NCBI GenBank assembly: GCA_003045825.1
Contig: PZPA01000008.1
Location: forward strand, 1 to 42,645
DNA length: 42,645 nt
Source of the DNA: Bacteroidota bacterium
GTDB taxonomy: Bacteria > Bacteroidota > Bacteroidia > Flavobacteriales > Schleiferiaceae
Direction of reading: 5' to 3'
How positions within the stretch are numbered: position 1 is the first letter of the stretch; each line of letters begins with the position of its first letter. A model generated the notes under the pieces. It saw nothing but the letters and a program-made list of their open reading frames with translations. It ran no database searches and was not told the origin of the DNA. This document shows positions 28,210 through 36,641 of the stretch, in pieces. The translations under genes and the position numbers were made by a program.

Positions 28210-28509
28210 TTATCCGTTTTGTAGGACCGCATCTAGTGCAGCTTCCACATCAGCCAGCGCTTTGCTGGCCTGGGACTGAACGTCCTGAGATTGTTTAAGC
28301 GCGATTTCCGATTTGGAAGCAAGCTGCAGCGCACACATACTGAGTACGTCCTGCTTGTCTTGCACAGCATAACGGCTTTCAAACCGTGCTACTGCATCAT
28401 TTATGGTTTTCACCGCAGCTCTAATCTGCTCCTCCTCTTCCCTTTTAATGGTCAGCGGATAAGTTCTATTCGCAATGGTGACTTTTATTTTTAACGTGTT
28501 CTCACTCAC
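28210..28509 (-). CDS. zapA: Cell division protein ZapA
   Basis: SENTLKIKVTIANRTYPLTIKREEEEQIRAAVKTINDAVARFE; start taken at GTG 28509; ORF extends to TTG 28539. Confidence 0.85.
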   Translation of the reverse strand: MSENTLKIKVTIANRTYPLTIKREEEEQIRAAVKTINDAVARFESRYAVQDKQDVLSMCALQLASKSEIALKQSQDVQSQASKALADVEAALDAVLQNG

Positions 28510-28514
28510 GGAGG

Positions 28515-28811
28515 TTACGCACTTAACAATTTCAAACAACGGTCAATCTCCCGTACCAACTCCGCAATCTTTTCTTCGCTGTACGTGTCCTTTGCGGGCG
28601 AACCACTCTGAACAGTTAAAGCGAGATTACGTTGTTGCAACTGATCTTGAAAATCTGCATGTTCCGCTTGCAAGGCTGCGAGAGTTTCTTGCAAATGGTC
28701 AATTTGTTCTTCTAACTCTTGTACTTTCGACTGTAATTCCGCGTTGCGATTGGCCACTTTAGAGGCCTTATCTACCACACGCTGAAGCACTTCAGAAAAT
28801 TCAGGAGTCAT
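28515..28811 (-). CDS. Coiled-coil protein (98 aa) paired with zapA
   Basis: Heptad-rich QSKVQELEEQIDHLQETLAALQAEHADFQDQLQQRN; adjacent to zapA. Confidence 0.8.
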   Translation of the reverse strand: MTPEFSEVLQRVVDKASKVANRNAELQSKVQELEEQIDHLQETLAALQAEHADFQDQLQQRNLALTVQSGSPAKDTYSEEKIAELVREIDRCLKLLSA

Positions 28812-28827
28812 TTAAATCAGTTTCCAT

Positions 28828-28852
28828 CAAATATACCATAATTGTAGCTTTG
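28828..28852. promoter_or_regulatory. Overlapping divergent -7 boxes
   Basis: Minus TATATTTG (28835-28828) and plus TAGCTTTG (28845-28852) in the 45-bp divergent gap. Confidence 0.45.
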
Positions 28853-28856
28853 TAGA

Positions 28857-30506
28857 ATGTTAAATCGGTCCCTAATTCTTGGGTTGTTACTAACGGCCCC
28901 TTTTTTACAAGCACAATCCAGTTTTGCGCCCAGTGCTCCATTAGATATCCCTTTGGTGCTAAGCGGCACTTTCGCCGAATTGCGCGGAAATCACTTCCAC
29001 GGAGGCATAGATATAAAAACACAAGGCCGCAGCGGTCTTAGAATAGGTGCGGTAGCAGATGGCTATGTTAGCCGCGTGGCAGTAAGCCCATATGGGTATG
29101 GAAATGCACTTTATGTCAGGCATCCCGAAGGCTATACCACCGTTTACGGCCACTTAAATGCCTTTTATCCGGAATTGGAACAATGGGTGGAAGACCAACT
29201 GCGCGACCGCAGCAAGAACGACGGCAACCTCTACCCTTCGCCAGAGCAGTTCAAGATCACCCGTGGCCAACTAGTCGCTTTCAGCGGCAACACAGGCGGC
29301 TCTTTCGGTCCGCACCTGCACTTTGAGATCAGAGATACCAAAACGGAGGAACCACTGAATCCATTGGAGTTCGGGATTGAAGTAAAAGATACTCGCAAAC
29401 CGGATATGCGCGGACTAAAATGGACCGCACAAGATTTTAATACCACCGGCTCTTTTAAACCTGGAGATACTATTAGTGCCGAGAAAACCGTGGGAATTGA
29501 CCTATTTACCACGGATAAGCAAGATTTGGCCAATAATAACAACGGTGTGTATGCCATTGAGGCATCGGTAGAAGGCAAGAACTTTTTCACGGCCAATTAT
29601 AGACGCATCAATTTCAGCACCTCACGATTTATCAATGCACACATCAACTACGATCTTTACTGTACTCAAGGAGTAAGGTATACGCGATTGTACGAATTGG
29701 AAAACAACCCCCTTGCTCTCACCACAACGTATGAAGTGGCCGAACCGGCATTCCGAGCTTCAAAAGGGTGGATTACTGTAGCCGAGGATAGTGTGATCAA
29801 AGTGGACGTAAAGATCAAGGATTTCGAAGGCAATGCGAATGCCTTTTCGTTTTATGTGAAAGGGACCAAGCGCCCGATGAAGGGGATGTTGGACCGGACG
29901 GTACTTCCTTGGGATATGGCGCATTCATTGACTATGGGCCCAATTCATTTTACCATACCAGCCGGCGCCTTATACAACACGACCTATGATTTTTTGATGG
30001 GCGCTAAAGGCAATGGGCAATATGTCATTGGCGGCGGTTATGTGCCATTGCAAACCTACATGACGTTAAAATGGACCTTGGACAGCACTCAGATTCCAGG
30101 AGTAGGTTGGTTCCTTTGGGAGGCTAACCACAAAGGCAAGAAGAGTGCGGTCACCGGAGCGCGCGATGGTGATGTGATGACTTTTAAAACGAGGAGTACG
30201 GGGACGTATGAATTGGACCAAGATTTGAAAAAACCTGAGGTGAGCTTGCTGAAAGCTACCACATATGCCCGCAGCAATAGCGCCTTTAGAGAGATTCGAC
30301 TACGCGCTGCAGACGACAAGACCGGTGTGGACCGTTATAGTGCAAGAATTGACGGCGACTTTGCAAGAATTGACTTCGATTATAAAAACGAGATGTTAAA
30401 AGTGATTGTTCCCAAGGAAATCCCCGCAGGAAGCCATAATTTGCGTGTTGTAGTAATCGACGGTGTCGGTAACACCACCATAGAAGAGTATACAATCACC
30501 TTATGA
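28857..30506 (+). CDS. M23-family peptidase, peptidoglycan-directed
   Basis: 549 aa, signal peptide; RGNHFHGGIDIKTQ, GYGNALYVRHPEGYTTVYGHL, GGSFGPHLHFEIRD. Confidence 0.92.
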   Translation: MLNRSLILGLLLTAPFLQAQSSFAPSAPLDIPLVLSGTFAELRGNHFHGGIDIKTQGRSGLRIGAVADGYVSRVAVSPYGYGNALYVRHPEGYTTVYGHLNAFYPELEQWVEDQLRDRSKNDGNLYPSPEQFKITRGQLVAFSGNTGGSFGPHLHFEIRDTKTEEPLNPLEFGIEVKDTRKPDMRGLKWTAQDFNTTGSFKPGDTISAEKTVGIDLFTTDKQDLANNNNGVYAIEASVEGKNFFTANYRRINFSTSRFINAHINYDLYCTQGVRYTRLYELENNPLALTTTYEVAEPAFRASKGWITVAEDSVIKVDVKIKDFEGNANAFSFYVKGTKRPMKGMLDRTVLPWDMAHSLTMGPIHFTIPAGALYNTTYDFLMGAKGNGQYVIGGGYVPLQTYMTLKWTLDSTQIPGVGWFLWEANHKGKKSAVTGARDGDVMTFKTRSTGTYELDQDLKKPEVSLLKATTYARSNSAFREIRLRAADDKTGVDRYSARIDGDFARIDFDYKNEMLKVIVPKEIPAGSHNLRVVVIDGVGNTTIEEYTITL

Positions 30507-31138
30507 TGCAACGCGCACTACTTTTTATTCTATTCTTCACCTGCTCTTTCCAGGCTTCTGCGCAAGAAGGAAAAAAGCCGGTGCAACTTCATGGAATTAT
30601 TGTCAGCAATGATTCGTTGATCCAATTATTGCCTAACGTCCAGATTTTAGTGAAAAGTCGCGGGCAAATGACTGTTAGTGACCGCGACGGATTTTTCTCG
30701 TTAGTGGCAATGCCAGGAGATACGGTGCTTTTTCAGCACATCGGATTCCGCCTCAACCGTTTTTGGGTGGCAGATACGTTGGAGGGAGAGCAGTTTCTGG
30801 CGCGCATTGTTTTGGAATGGGATACCGAAGTCTTGGATCCCGTTATTGTCTACCCATGGCCGTCAAAGGAGAACTTCAAGGAAGAATTCCTTGCGATGAA
30901 AATTGAAACCACAGAAATGGATATTGCTCAACGCAACCTTGCTTTAGATGAACTTCGTGCCCGCGCGGCGGCGATGGGCTATGATGCTGCTGAAATGCAG
31001 GATTACCTCATTACGATGCAGAACCAGCAACTCTACAATGAAGGGCGTTATTACGGTGGTAATGGTGCATCCGCCATCCTAGGCGCTCTATCTAATCCCT
31101 TCGCTTGGACAGAGCTATTTCAAAGCCTGAAGCGGTAA
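30503..31138 (+). CDS. Exported protein with carboxypeptidase-regulatory-like domain (211 aa)
   Basis: Signal peptide; LHGIIVSNDSLIQLLPNVQILVKSRGQMTVSDRDGFFSLVAMPGDTVLFQHIGF; ATGA overlap with the M23 gene. Confidence 0.78.
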   Translation: MMQRALLFILFFTCSFQASAQEGKKPVQLHGIIVSNDSLIQLLPNVQILVKSRGQMTVSDRDGFFSLVAMPGDTVLFQHIGFRLNRFWVADTLEGEQFLARIVLEWDTEVLDPVIVYPWPSKENFKEEFLAMKIETTEMDIAQRNLALDELRARAAAMGYDAAEMQDYLITMQNQQLYNEGRYYGGNGASAILGALSNPFAWTELFQSLKR

Positions 31139-33382
31139 TTGGTTTTGAAAAAACTATTCTTCATAGGTATATTCTTCACCTCTGGGCTTCACGCACAGAT
31201 CATGGATTCAACCCTTCTCGATGAAGTTGACGTGGAATCGCAACGCGTTTCTGAAGAAGGCACGAACGTATTAGGAAAAGATATCCGATTCACTACTGGC
31301 GCAGAAGGTGGCGTGGAAGGCGTAGTAAAAACCTTTGCTGGGGTGAGCTCTAGAAACGAAATGAGCTCGCAGTACAATGTGCGCGGAGGTAATTTTGACG
31401 AAAACTTAGTCTATATCAACGATTTCGAGGTTTTTCGACCCTTTTTAGCACGTGCCGGTCAGCAGGAAGGCATGAGTATTATCCACCCTCATTTAGTCAG
31501 CAGCATCAACTTTAGCGCAGGCGGGTTCAGTGCCTTAGAAGGAGACAAACTCAGTTCCGTTCTAGATGTGAAATACGAATACACCCGAGACCCAAAGCTT
31601 AAAGACTTGATCGTAGAAACTTCGCTAACTGGCGTCAGTTGGGCCTCGAAAAATCATACGAAGGGATGGACTATTGCAAGTGGACTCCGCTACCGTAATA
31701 ATGCACTGCTGCTTAATGCTACTGATGTACAGAGCGATTATTTTCCCGTGAATGCCGACGGCCAATTATTGCTGACCAAGCTCCTAGGCAACGGCCCCAA
31801 TGAGGTGGGCACCTCGCGTGTAGAAATCTTTGCACACGTTGCACACAACAGAATGAATCAAATCCCTCAAAACCGGCAAACCAATTTTGGCTCTTTGCAG
31901 GAGGCGCTGCGCTTGAATGTATTTTTTGACGGCAAGGAGGAATTTGGTTACGATACGCAATTCTTAGCCGCTAAATATCAGAAACTTACAGGAGTCGCTG
32001 GTGGCGGTGTACGTACCTTTTCCGCGACCGGTTTTCACACCACGGAATTGGAAATCACCGATGTGATTGGCTACTACAGACTGAACGAACTCAACAATGA
32101 TCTAGGCTCCGATGACTTTGGTGAAATAAGCCTAGTACGGGGCGTTGGTGCCTTTCAGGATTTCAGAAGAAATTTCCTCGATGCCTACATCGGCAATGTA
32201 AAATATGAGGAATTGATTGGATTTAACAGGTTTGACCTTACCTGGGGAGTACAATTGCAAGGAGAAAACATCTATGACCGCTACAAAGAGTGGGAACGCA
32301 TCGATAGTGCCGGCTACAGCCTACCAAACACAGGCAGCACCATTGATAGCGTTATCGATGGAAGATTATTCAGCACACCGGCGGACGGTTTAGAACTCTA
32401 TACCCACGTAGCAGCGACTCAAACGTTGCTCAACACTCGAGCGAAGAGTTGGATCAACGCGAAAGGCTCTATTCCACTAGATAAGGGCATCTGGCATTAC
32501 AATATAGGTGCACGGATGCAGTGGGCCCAATTGTCAAACGAAGTTCGCATCAGCCCACGTGCACGATTCAACTTTATACCAGATGGAGGACTGCTTGCTG
32601 CCTACCGGTGGACCTTTGCTGCAGGATTGTACGATCAATACCCCTTCTACCGTGAAATGCGCCTAAAGGACGGTACGCTAAATACAGACGTGAAGAGTCA
32701 GCAGGCCCTGCACCTGATCGTACGTCAAGACAAAGATTTTGAACTGTGGAACCGCCCTTTTGTATGGACACTTGAAACGTATTACAAAGGATTGCAACGC
32801 GTGAATTTGTTCGATGTGGAAAATGTGCGCATCCGCTACCAAGGCAACAACGATGGACTGGCGCGAGTGTACGGGATTGATTCCCGCATCAATGGAGAGT
32901 TTGTAAAAGGCACCGACAGTTGGTTCACTTTTAGTTTGTTCCGCGCTCAGGAGCGCAGTACAACAAGCTTGGTACAGGGGTGGCACGCCCGACCGACGGA
33001 CACTCGGTTCAATTTCGCCGTGTACTTCCAAGATTACTTGCCGAACGACCCCACAACACGGTTGTCACTTACACTTATGTTGGGCGGTGGATTTCCTTTT
33101 GGACCGGACGGTACTGGCAACGAAATAGCGCAACCCGAGGACCGTTTTTTCCGAAGCCCACCCTACCGTCGGGCAGATATCGGTTTTATCAAGGTATTGG
33201 GTGGGAAATGGACCGATCGCTTTGATGAAATCTGGATCAGCGCGGAAATCTTTAACCTGCTGCAAGCAAGAAATACTGTGAGTTACCTTTGGGTAAAAGA
33301 TATTAGTGCGGCAGGACAATACGCCGTCCCTAATTACATGACCAACAGATTACTCAACTTAAAAGTCCACGTGGATTTCTAA
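31139..33382 (+). CDS. TonB-dependent receptor, SusC-less type, plug domain directly after the signal peptide
   Basis: 747 aa; signal VLKKLFFIGIFFTSGLHAQ, plug NVRGGNFDENLVYINDFEVF, beta-barrel ending LLNLKVHVDF; TTG start immediately after the upstream TAA. Confidence 0.87.
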   Translation: MVLKKLFFIGIFFTSGLHAQIMDSTLLDEVDVESQRVSEEGTNVLGKDIRFTTGAEGGVEGVVKTFAGVSSRNEMSSQYNVRGGNFDENLVYINDFEVFRPFLARAGQQEGMSIIHPHLVSSINFSAGGFSALEGDKLSSVLDVKYEYTRDPKLKDLIVETSLTGVSWASKNHTKGWTIASGLRYRNNALLLNATDVQSDYFPVNADGQLLLTKLLGNGPNEVGTSRVEIFAHVAHNRMNQIPQNRQTNFGSLQEALRLNVFFDGKEEFGYDTQFLAAKYQKLTGVAGGGVRTFSATGFHTTELEITDVIGYYRLNELNNDLGSDDFGEISLVRGVGAFQDFRRNFLDAYIGNVKYEELIGFNRFDLTWGVQLQGENIYDRYKEWERIDSAGYSLPNTGSTIDSVIDGRLFSTPADGLELYTHVAATQTLLNTRAKSWINAKGSIPLDKGIWHYNIGARMQWAQLSNEVRISPRARFNFIPDGGLLAAYRWTFAAGLYDQYPFYREMRLKDGTLNTDVKSQQALHLIVRQDKDFELWNRPFVWTLETYYKGLQRVNLFDVENVRIRYQGNNDGLARVYGIDSRINGEFVKGTDSWFTFSLFRAQERSTTSLVQGWHARPTDTRFNFAVYFQDYLPNDPTTRLSLTLMLGGGFPFGPDGTGNEIAQPEDRFFRSPPYRRADIGFIKVLGGKWTDRFDEIWISAEIFNLLQARNTVSYLWVKDISAAGQYAVPNYMTNRLLNLKVHVDF

Positions 33383-33383
33383 T

Positions 33384-33614
33384 ATGCGCATTGTCGAAAC
33401 TTGGAGTACCCAACAATTCAAAACCACCATTTACGCCATGGAACGCTGGCACTACGTTGAATTTGAGGCTGGGCCAATGAAGCAGGGGTTCAAATTCATG
33501 AAAGAATCACATCCTTCTACCGCTGAAGTCAAAGAAGCCTTGACTCAACCCTTTTTGGACGAAGTCTACAGTACGTTCGAAAAGATGTTTTTGAATCTCA
33601 AGAACAACAAGTAA
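33384..33614 (+). CDS. Small uncharacterised protein (76 aa), last gene of the M23-TonB operon
   Basis: ATG one nt after the receptor stop codon. Confidence 0.72.
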   Translation: MRIVETWSTQQFKTTIYAMERWHYVEFEAGPMKQGFKFMKESHPSTAEVKEALTQPFLDEVYSTFEKMFLNLKNNK

Positions 33615-33636
33615 TACCTCTTCGCAAAAAGAATAA

Positions 33637-34239
33637 CTATCGCATCAAATCAAAGATGTCGTTTTCTAGTGCGCGACCTTTGTTTTTGTTGTACCAATCT
33701 TGCGCAAAAAGCGACCATTCAGACTTATCAAAATCTGGCTCAGCCTTCCACTGTTTGTAGTGTTCGGTGAGTTCTGATGGACGAGGTCCCCAATTGGTGA
33801 CTGCTTCAAAATGATCGTTAAGTCGTACCCACTTTGGAATGGAACGGCCACCGTCGGTGAGGAATTGGTCCATGAGTTCTGGGTGCTCATCGCGAAATAC
33901 GATGCGCAGGGGGATTTTCGTCGCAATGGCCCATTCATTAAAAAACGGCAAGGCGTGAGCGGCATCGCCACACCACGTTTCGGTAAAAACCAACCACTGC
34001 TCGCCTTTTACTTTACAATCGTAAATGGCATCGATAAAATTTACTTCGGGACGGTACGTCTTTTCCCAACGGCGCTGACGTGCAGCAGCCAGTTTGGTAT
34101 ATTCGATAAAAGACGCTTTCTGCTCACCAGATGTTTTTCCTTTGCGGGCATATTGCTGAAGCAATTCACTGTACGATTTATAGGTAATGCCTCGCTCGAA
34201 AGCTTCTTTAAGACGTAGGTTTTGTTCCCGCTGATCCAT
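33637..34239 (-). CDS. Thioredoxin-fold family protein with WCGD motif
   Basis: 200 aa; WLVFTETWCGDAAHALPFFNEWA; single active-site Cys. Confidence 0.82.
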   Translation of the reverse strand: MDQREQNLRLKEAFERGITYKSYSELLQQYARKGKTSGEQKASFIEYTKLAAARQRRWEKTYRPEVNFIDAIYDCKVKGEQWLVFTETWCGDAAHALPFFNEWAIATKIPLRIVFRDEHPELMDQFLTDGGRSIPKWVRLNDHFEAVTNWGPRPSELTEHYKQWKAEPDFDKSEWSLFAQDWYNKNKGRALENDIFDLMR

Positions 34240-35275
34240 AAACGAATGGTTTGAATTTTTGCAAAGGTCGTTCGACGACTAAATACGTTAGTGACGTGAC
34301 GCCCAAAGTGAGCGCAAGGTAAATGAGCCAAGCGATTTCTGAGGATATTGGAAAAGATTTTACCCACATTAATACCGGTATATGAAACAGGTACATACTA
34401 AAGGAGACGGCGCCGACCCAACGCAGGGGTTTCCAGCTTAATAGCGATGCCCAAAGGCCGGGTTTAAAGGAGGCTATTAATGCAACGGACCATAGCAATG
34501 CCGCCGGGATAAACGTACCTATATGAGTATAGTCATCTGATTTCCAAGACCAAAAACTAAAGATGAGCACGACAGCCCAGCCGGCATAGGTGGTGAAGGA
34601 AGATTGGGTGAGGGTGTTCCAGAAATGGGGACGTAAACGCTCAATAAGAGCAACGACGGTGCCGAGCAAAAAGATGTTGAGGAACCATAGCGTGTTTGTT
34701 CCCTCGGGCTGCCACCATAGTACAAACCAATACGACGCACCCATTAATACGGCTAATGTGCAAGCAATGGCATACCCGTTCCAACGAAACAGGCGGTGAA
34801 ATACGAAAAGTACTATAGGGCTAATGAGGTAATATTTAAACTCAACCGGTATGGACCAAAAAATATGATCGCCACGCTGAAGTGCAAGGTGCTGCCACAC
34901 ATCTCCCCAGTCGTGCATTACTACTTTTAGTCCGCTGGCATTGGCCATTCTAAAAACTATGAGCGCAAGAAAAAAGAGTGGGAAAATGCGTAAGATGCGG
35001 CGAGAGATGTAATACAACCAATAGTCCCAATCTGCGCGTCCCTGCTGAAGCATCTTGATGATTTGACGGTCCAGAAGGTAGGCGGAAAGCACAAAGAATA
35101 GGTATACCCCAAGTTTTCCCCGGATCAACAAACTGCTTTCACCGAAGGGGCCCAGGCCTTGATTGTATCCGTGACCAAATACCACCATTAGTACGGCGAT
35201 ACCCCGCAAACCATCAAGCGGTTTGTGATGATCAGGATGTTGATCGTTTGGAAAAAAGGCTTGGAGCCAGCGCAT
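34208..35275 (-). CDS. Acyltransferase family 3 (OafA/YrhL-like) membrane protein
   Basis: LDGLRGIAVLMVVFGHGYN, WSIPVEFKYYLISPIVLF, SFSMYLFHIPVLMWV. Confidence 0.92.
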   Translation of the reverse strand: MRWLQAFFPNDQHPDHHKPLDGLRGIAVLMVVFGHGYNQGLGPFGESSLLIRGKLGVYLFFVLSAYLLDRQIIKMLQQGRADWDYWLYYISRRILRIFPLFFLALIVFRMANASGLKVVMHDWGDVWQHLALQRGDHIFWSIPVEFKYYLISPIVLFVFHRLFRWNGYAIACTLAVLMGASYWFVLWWQPEGTNTLWFLNIFLLGTVVALIERLRPHFWNTLTQSSFTTYAGWAVVLIFSFWSWKSDDYTHIGTFIPAALLWSVALIASFKPGLWASLLSWKPLRWVGAVSFSMYLFHIPVLMWVKSFPISSEIAWLIYLALTLGVTSLTYLVVERPLQKFKPFVYGSAGTKPTS

Positions 35276-36540
35276 TACCTTTTAAAGTTCAGCAAAGTGG
35301 TGCGGATAATGGCGATGCATTCGTCCAACTGGTCCTTTGTCATTACCAGTGGCGGTGCAAAACGGATGATGTTGCCGTGTGTTGGTTTTGCAAGCAAACC
35401 GTTTTCTTTCAATGCCATACAAATGTTCCAAGCAGTGGAGCTGTCGGGCGTATCGTTGATAATAATGGCATTCAGCAATCCTTTACCGCGTACTTTGGTG
35501 ACCAATGCTGTTTCGCCAATGATTTTAGTCATCTCCGCACGGAAATGTTCACCCATAGCACGCGCATGCGGCGCCAGTCCTTCTTCTTTTACCACGTCAA
35601 GTGCCGCCATTGCAACTTTTGCCGCAATAGGGTTACCGCCAAAAGTGGAACCGTGCTGACCTGGCTTGATCACTTCCATTACGTGATCGTCCGCGAGTAC
35701 CGCACTCACGGGATAAACGCCGCCAGATAGAGCCTTTCCTAAGATCAAGAGATCGGGCTTCGTGTAGGTTGTACCGCGCTTGCAAGTGTTGCCGCAACTA
35801 CAATCGCCACAAACCGCTAAAAGTGACCCAGTGCGGGCAATTCCGGTCTGTACTTCATCTGCAATCAACAAAACATTGCGCTCTTTACACAATGCTGCTG
35901 CCTCTGCTATAAAGTTTGCGTCCGGTGTATTCACGCCCGCCTCGCCTTGAATAGGCTCGACTAGAAAACCAACGACATTCTCATTCATCAACGCAAAGTT
36001 TAACGCGGCAATATCATTGTAAGGAATAGTGACAAAACCAGTTGTATAGGGACCGAAGTTGTTACGGGCATCGGGATCGTCAGAGAACGAAATGATGGTT
36101 GTCGTACGTCCATGGAAATTGCCCTCACATACCACGATAATACCGCTGTTTTGTGCGACTCCTTTTTTCTCATAACCCCACTTACGTGCGATTTTTAGCG
36201 CCGTCTCCACTGCCTCTGCTCCAGAATTCATGGGAAGGATCTTATCGAATCCAAAGGTTTCGCTCATGTACTTCTCGTATTCCCCAAGTTTACTGTTGTA
36301 AAAGGCACGTGAGGTCAATGTCAACGTCTGCGCCTGATCCACCATAGCCCCTACAATTTTTGGATGGCAATGCCCCTGGTTGACCGCACTGTAGGCCGAT
36401 AAAAAATCATAGTAGCGTTTTCCTTCAACGTCCCATACGTAAACACCTTCTCCTTTGTCTAGAACGACCGGTAAGGGATGGTAATTGTGAGCGCCATACT
36501 TTTCTTCGAGGGCCATTAATGATGCAGAGGACTGAGCCAT
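35275..36540 (-). CDS. rocD: Ornithine--oxo-acid aminotransferase
   Basis: 421 aa; FLSAYSAVNQGHCHPKI, MNSGAEAVETALKIARKWGYEKKG, LLIADEVQTGIARTGSLLA, LILGKALSGGVYPVSAVL, HGSTFGGNPIA. Confidence 0.95.
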   Translation of the reverse strand: MAQSSASLMALEEKYGAHNYHPLPVVLDKGEGVYVWDVEGKRYYDFLSAYSAVNQGHCHPKIVGAMVDQAQTLTLTSRAFYNSKLGEYEKYMSETFGFDKILPMNSGAEAVETALKIARKWGYEKKGVAQNSGIIVVCEGNFHGRTTTIISFSDDPDARNNFGPYTTGFVTIPYNDIAALNFALMNENVVGFLVEPIQGEAGVNTPDANFIAEAAALCKERNVLLIADEVQTGIARTGSLLAVCGDCSCGNTCKRGTTYTKPDLLILGKALSGGVYPVSAVLADDHVMEVIKPGQHGSTFGGNPIAAKVAMAALDVVKEEGLAPHARAMGEHFRAEMTKIIGETALVTKVRGKGLLNAIIINDTPDSSTAWNICMALKENGLLAKPTHGNIIRFAPPLVMTKDQLDECIAIIRTTLLNFKR

Positions 36541-36565
36541 AGTACTTTTGAATTTTGGGTTACCA

Positions 36566-36573
36566 CAAATATA
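36566..36573 (-). promoter_or_regulatory. -7 box TATATTTG for rocD
   Basis: Minus-strand TAtaTTTG ending 25 nt before the rocD ATG. Confidence 0.5.
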
Positions 36574-36641
36574 AGGGCTGAATTCACGACTATTAGGATG
36601 AAAAGTAATAACTTCATAACCTCTTAAATCTAATCATACTT

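Noticed and set aside
33811-34218. 135-aa plus-strand ORF antisense to the thioredoxin-like gene
   Set aside because: Shadow ORF within a better-supported CDS.
35225-35730. Two plus-strand ORFs (144 and 160 aa) antisense to rocD
   Set aside because: Overlap each other and a confident aminotransferase; no motifs.
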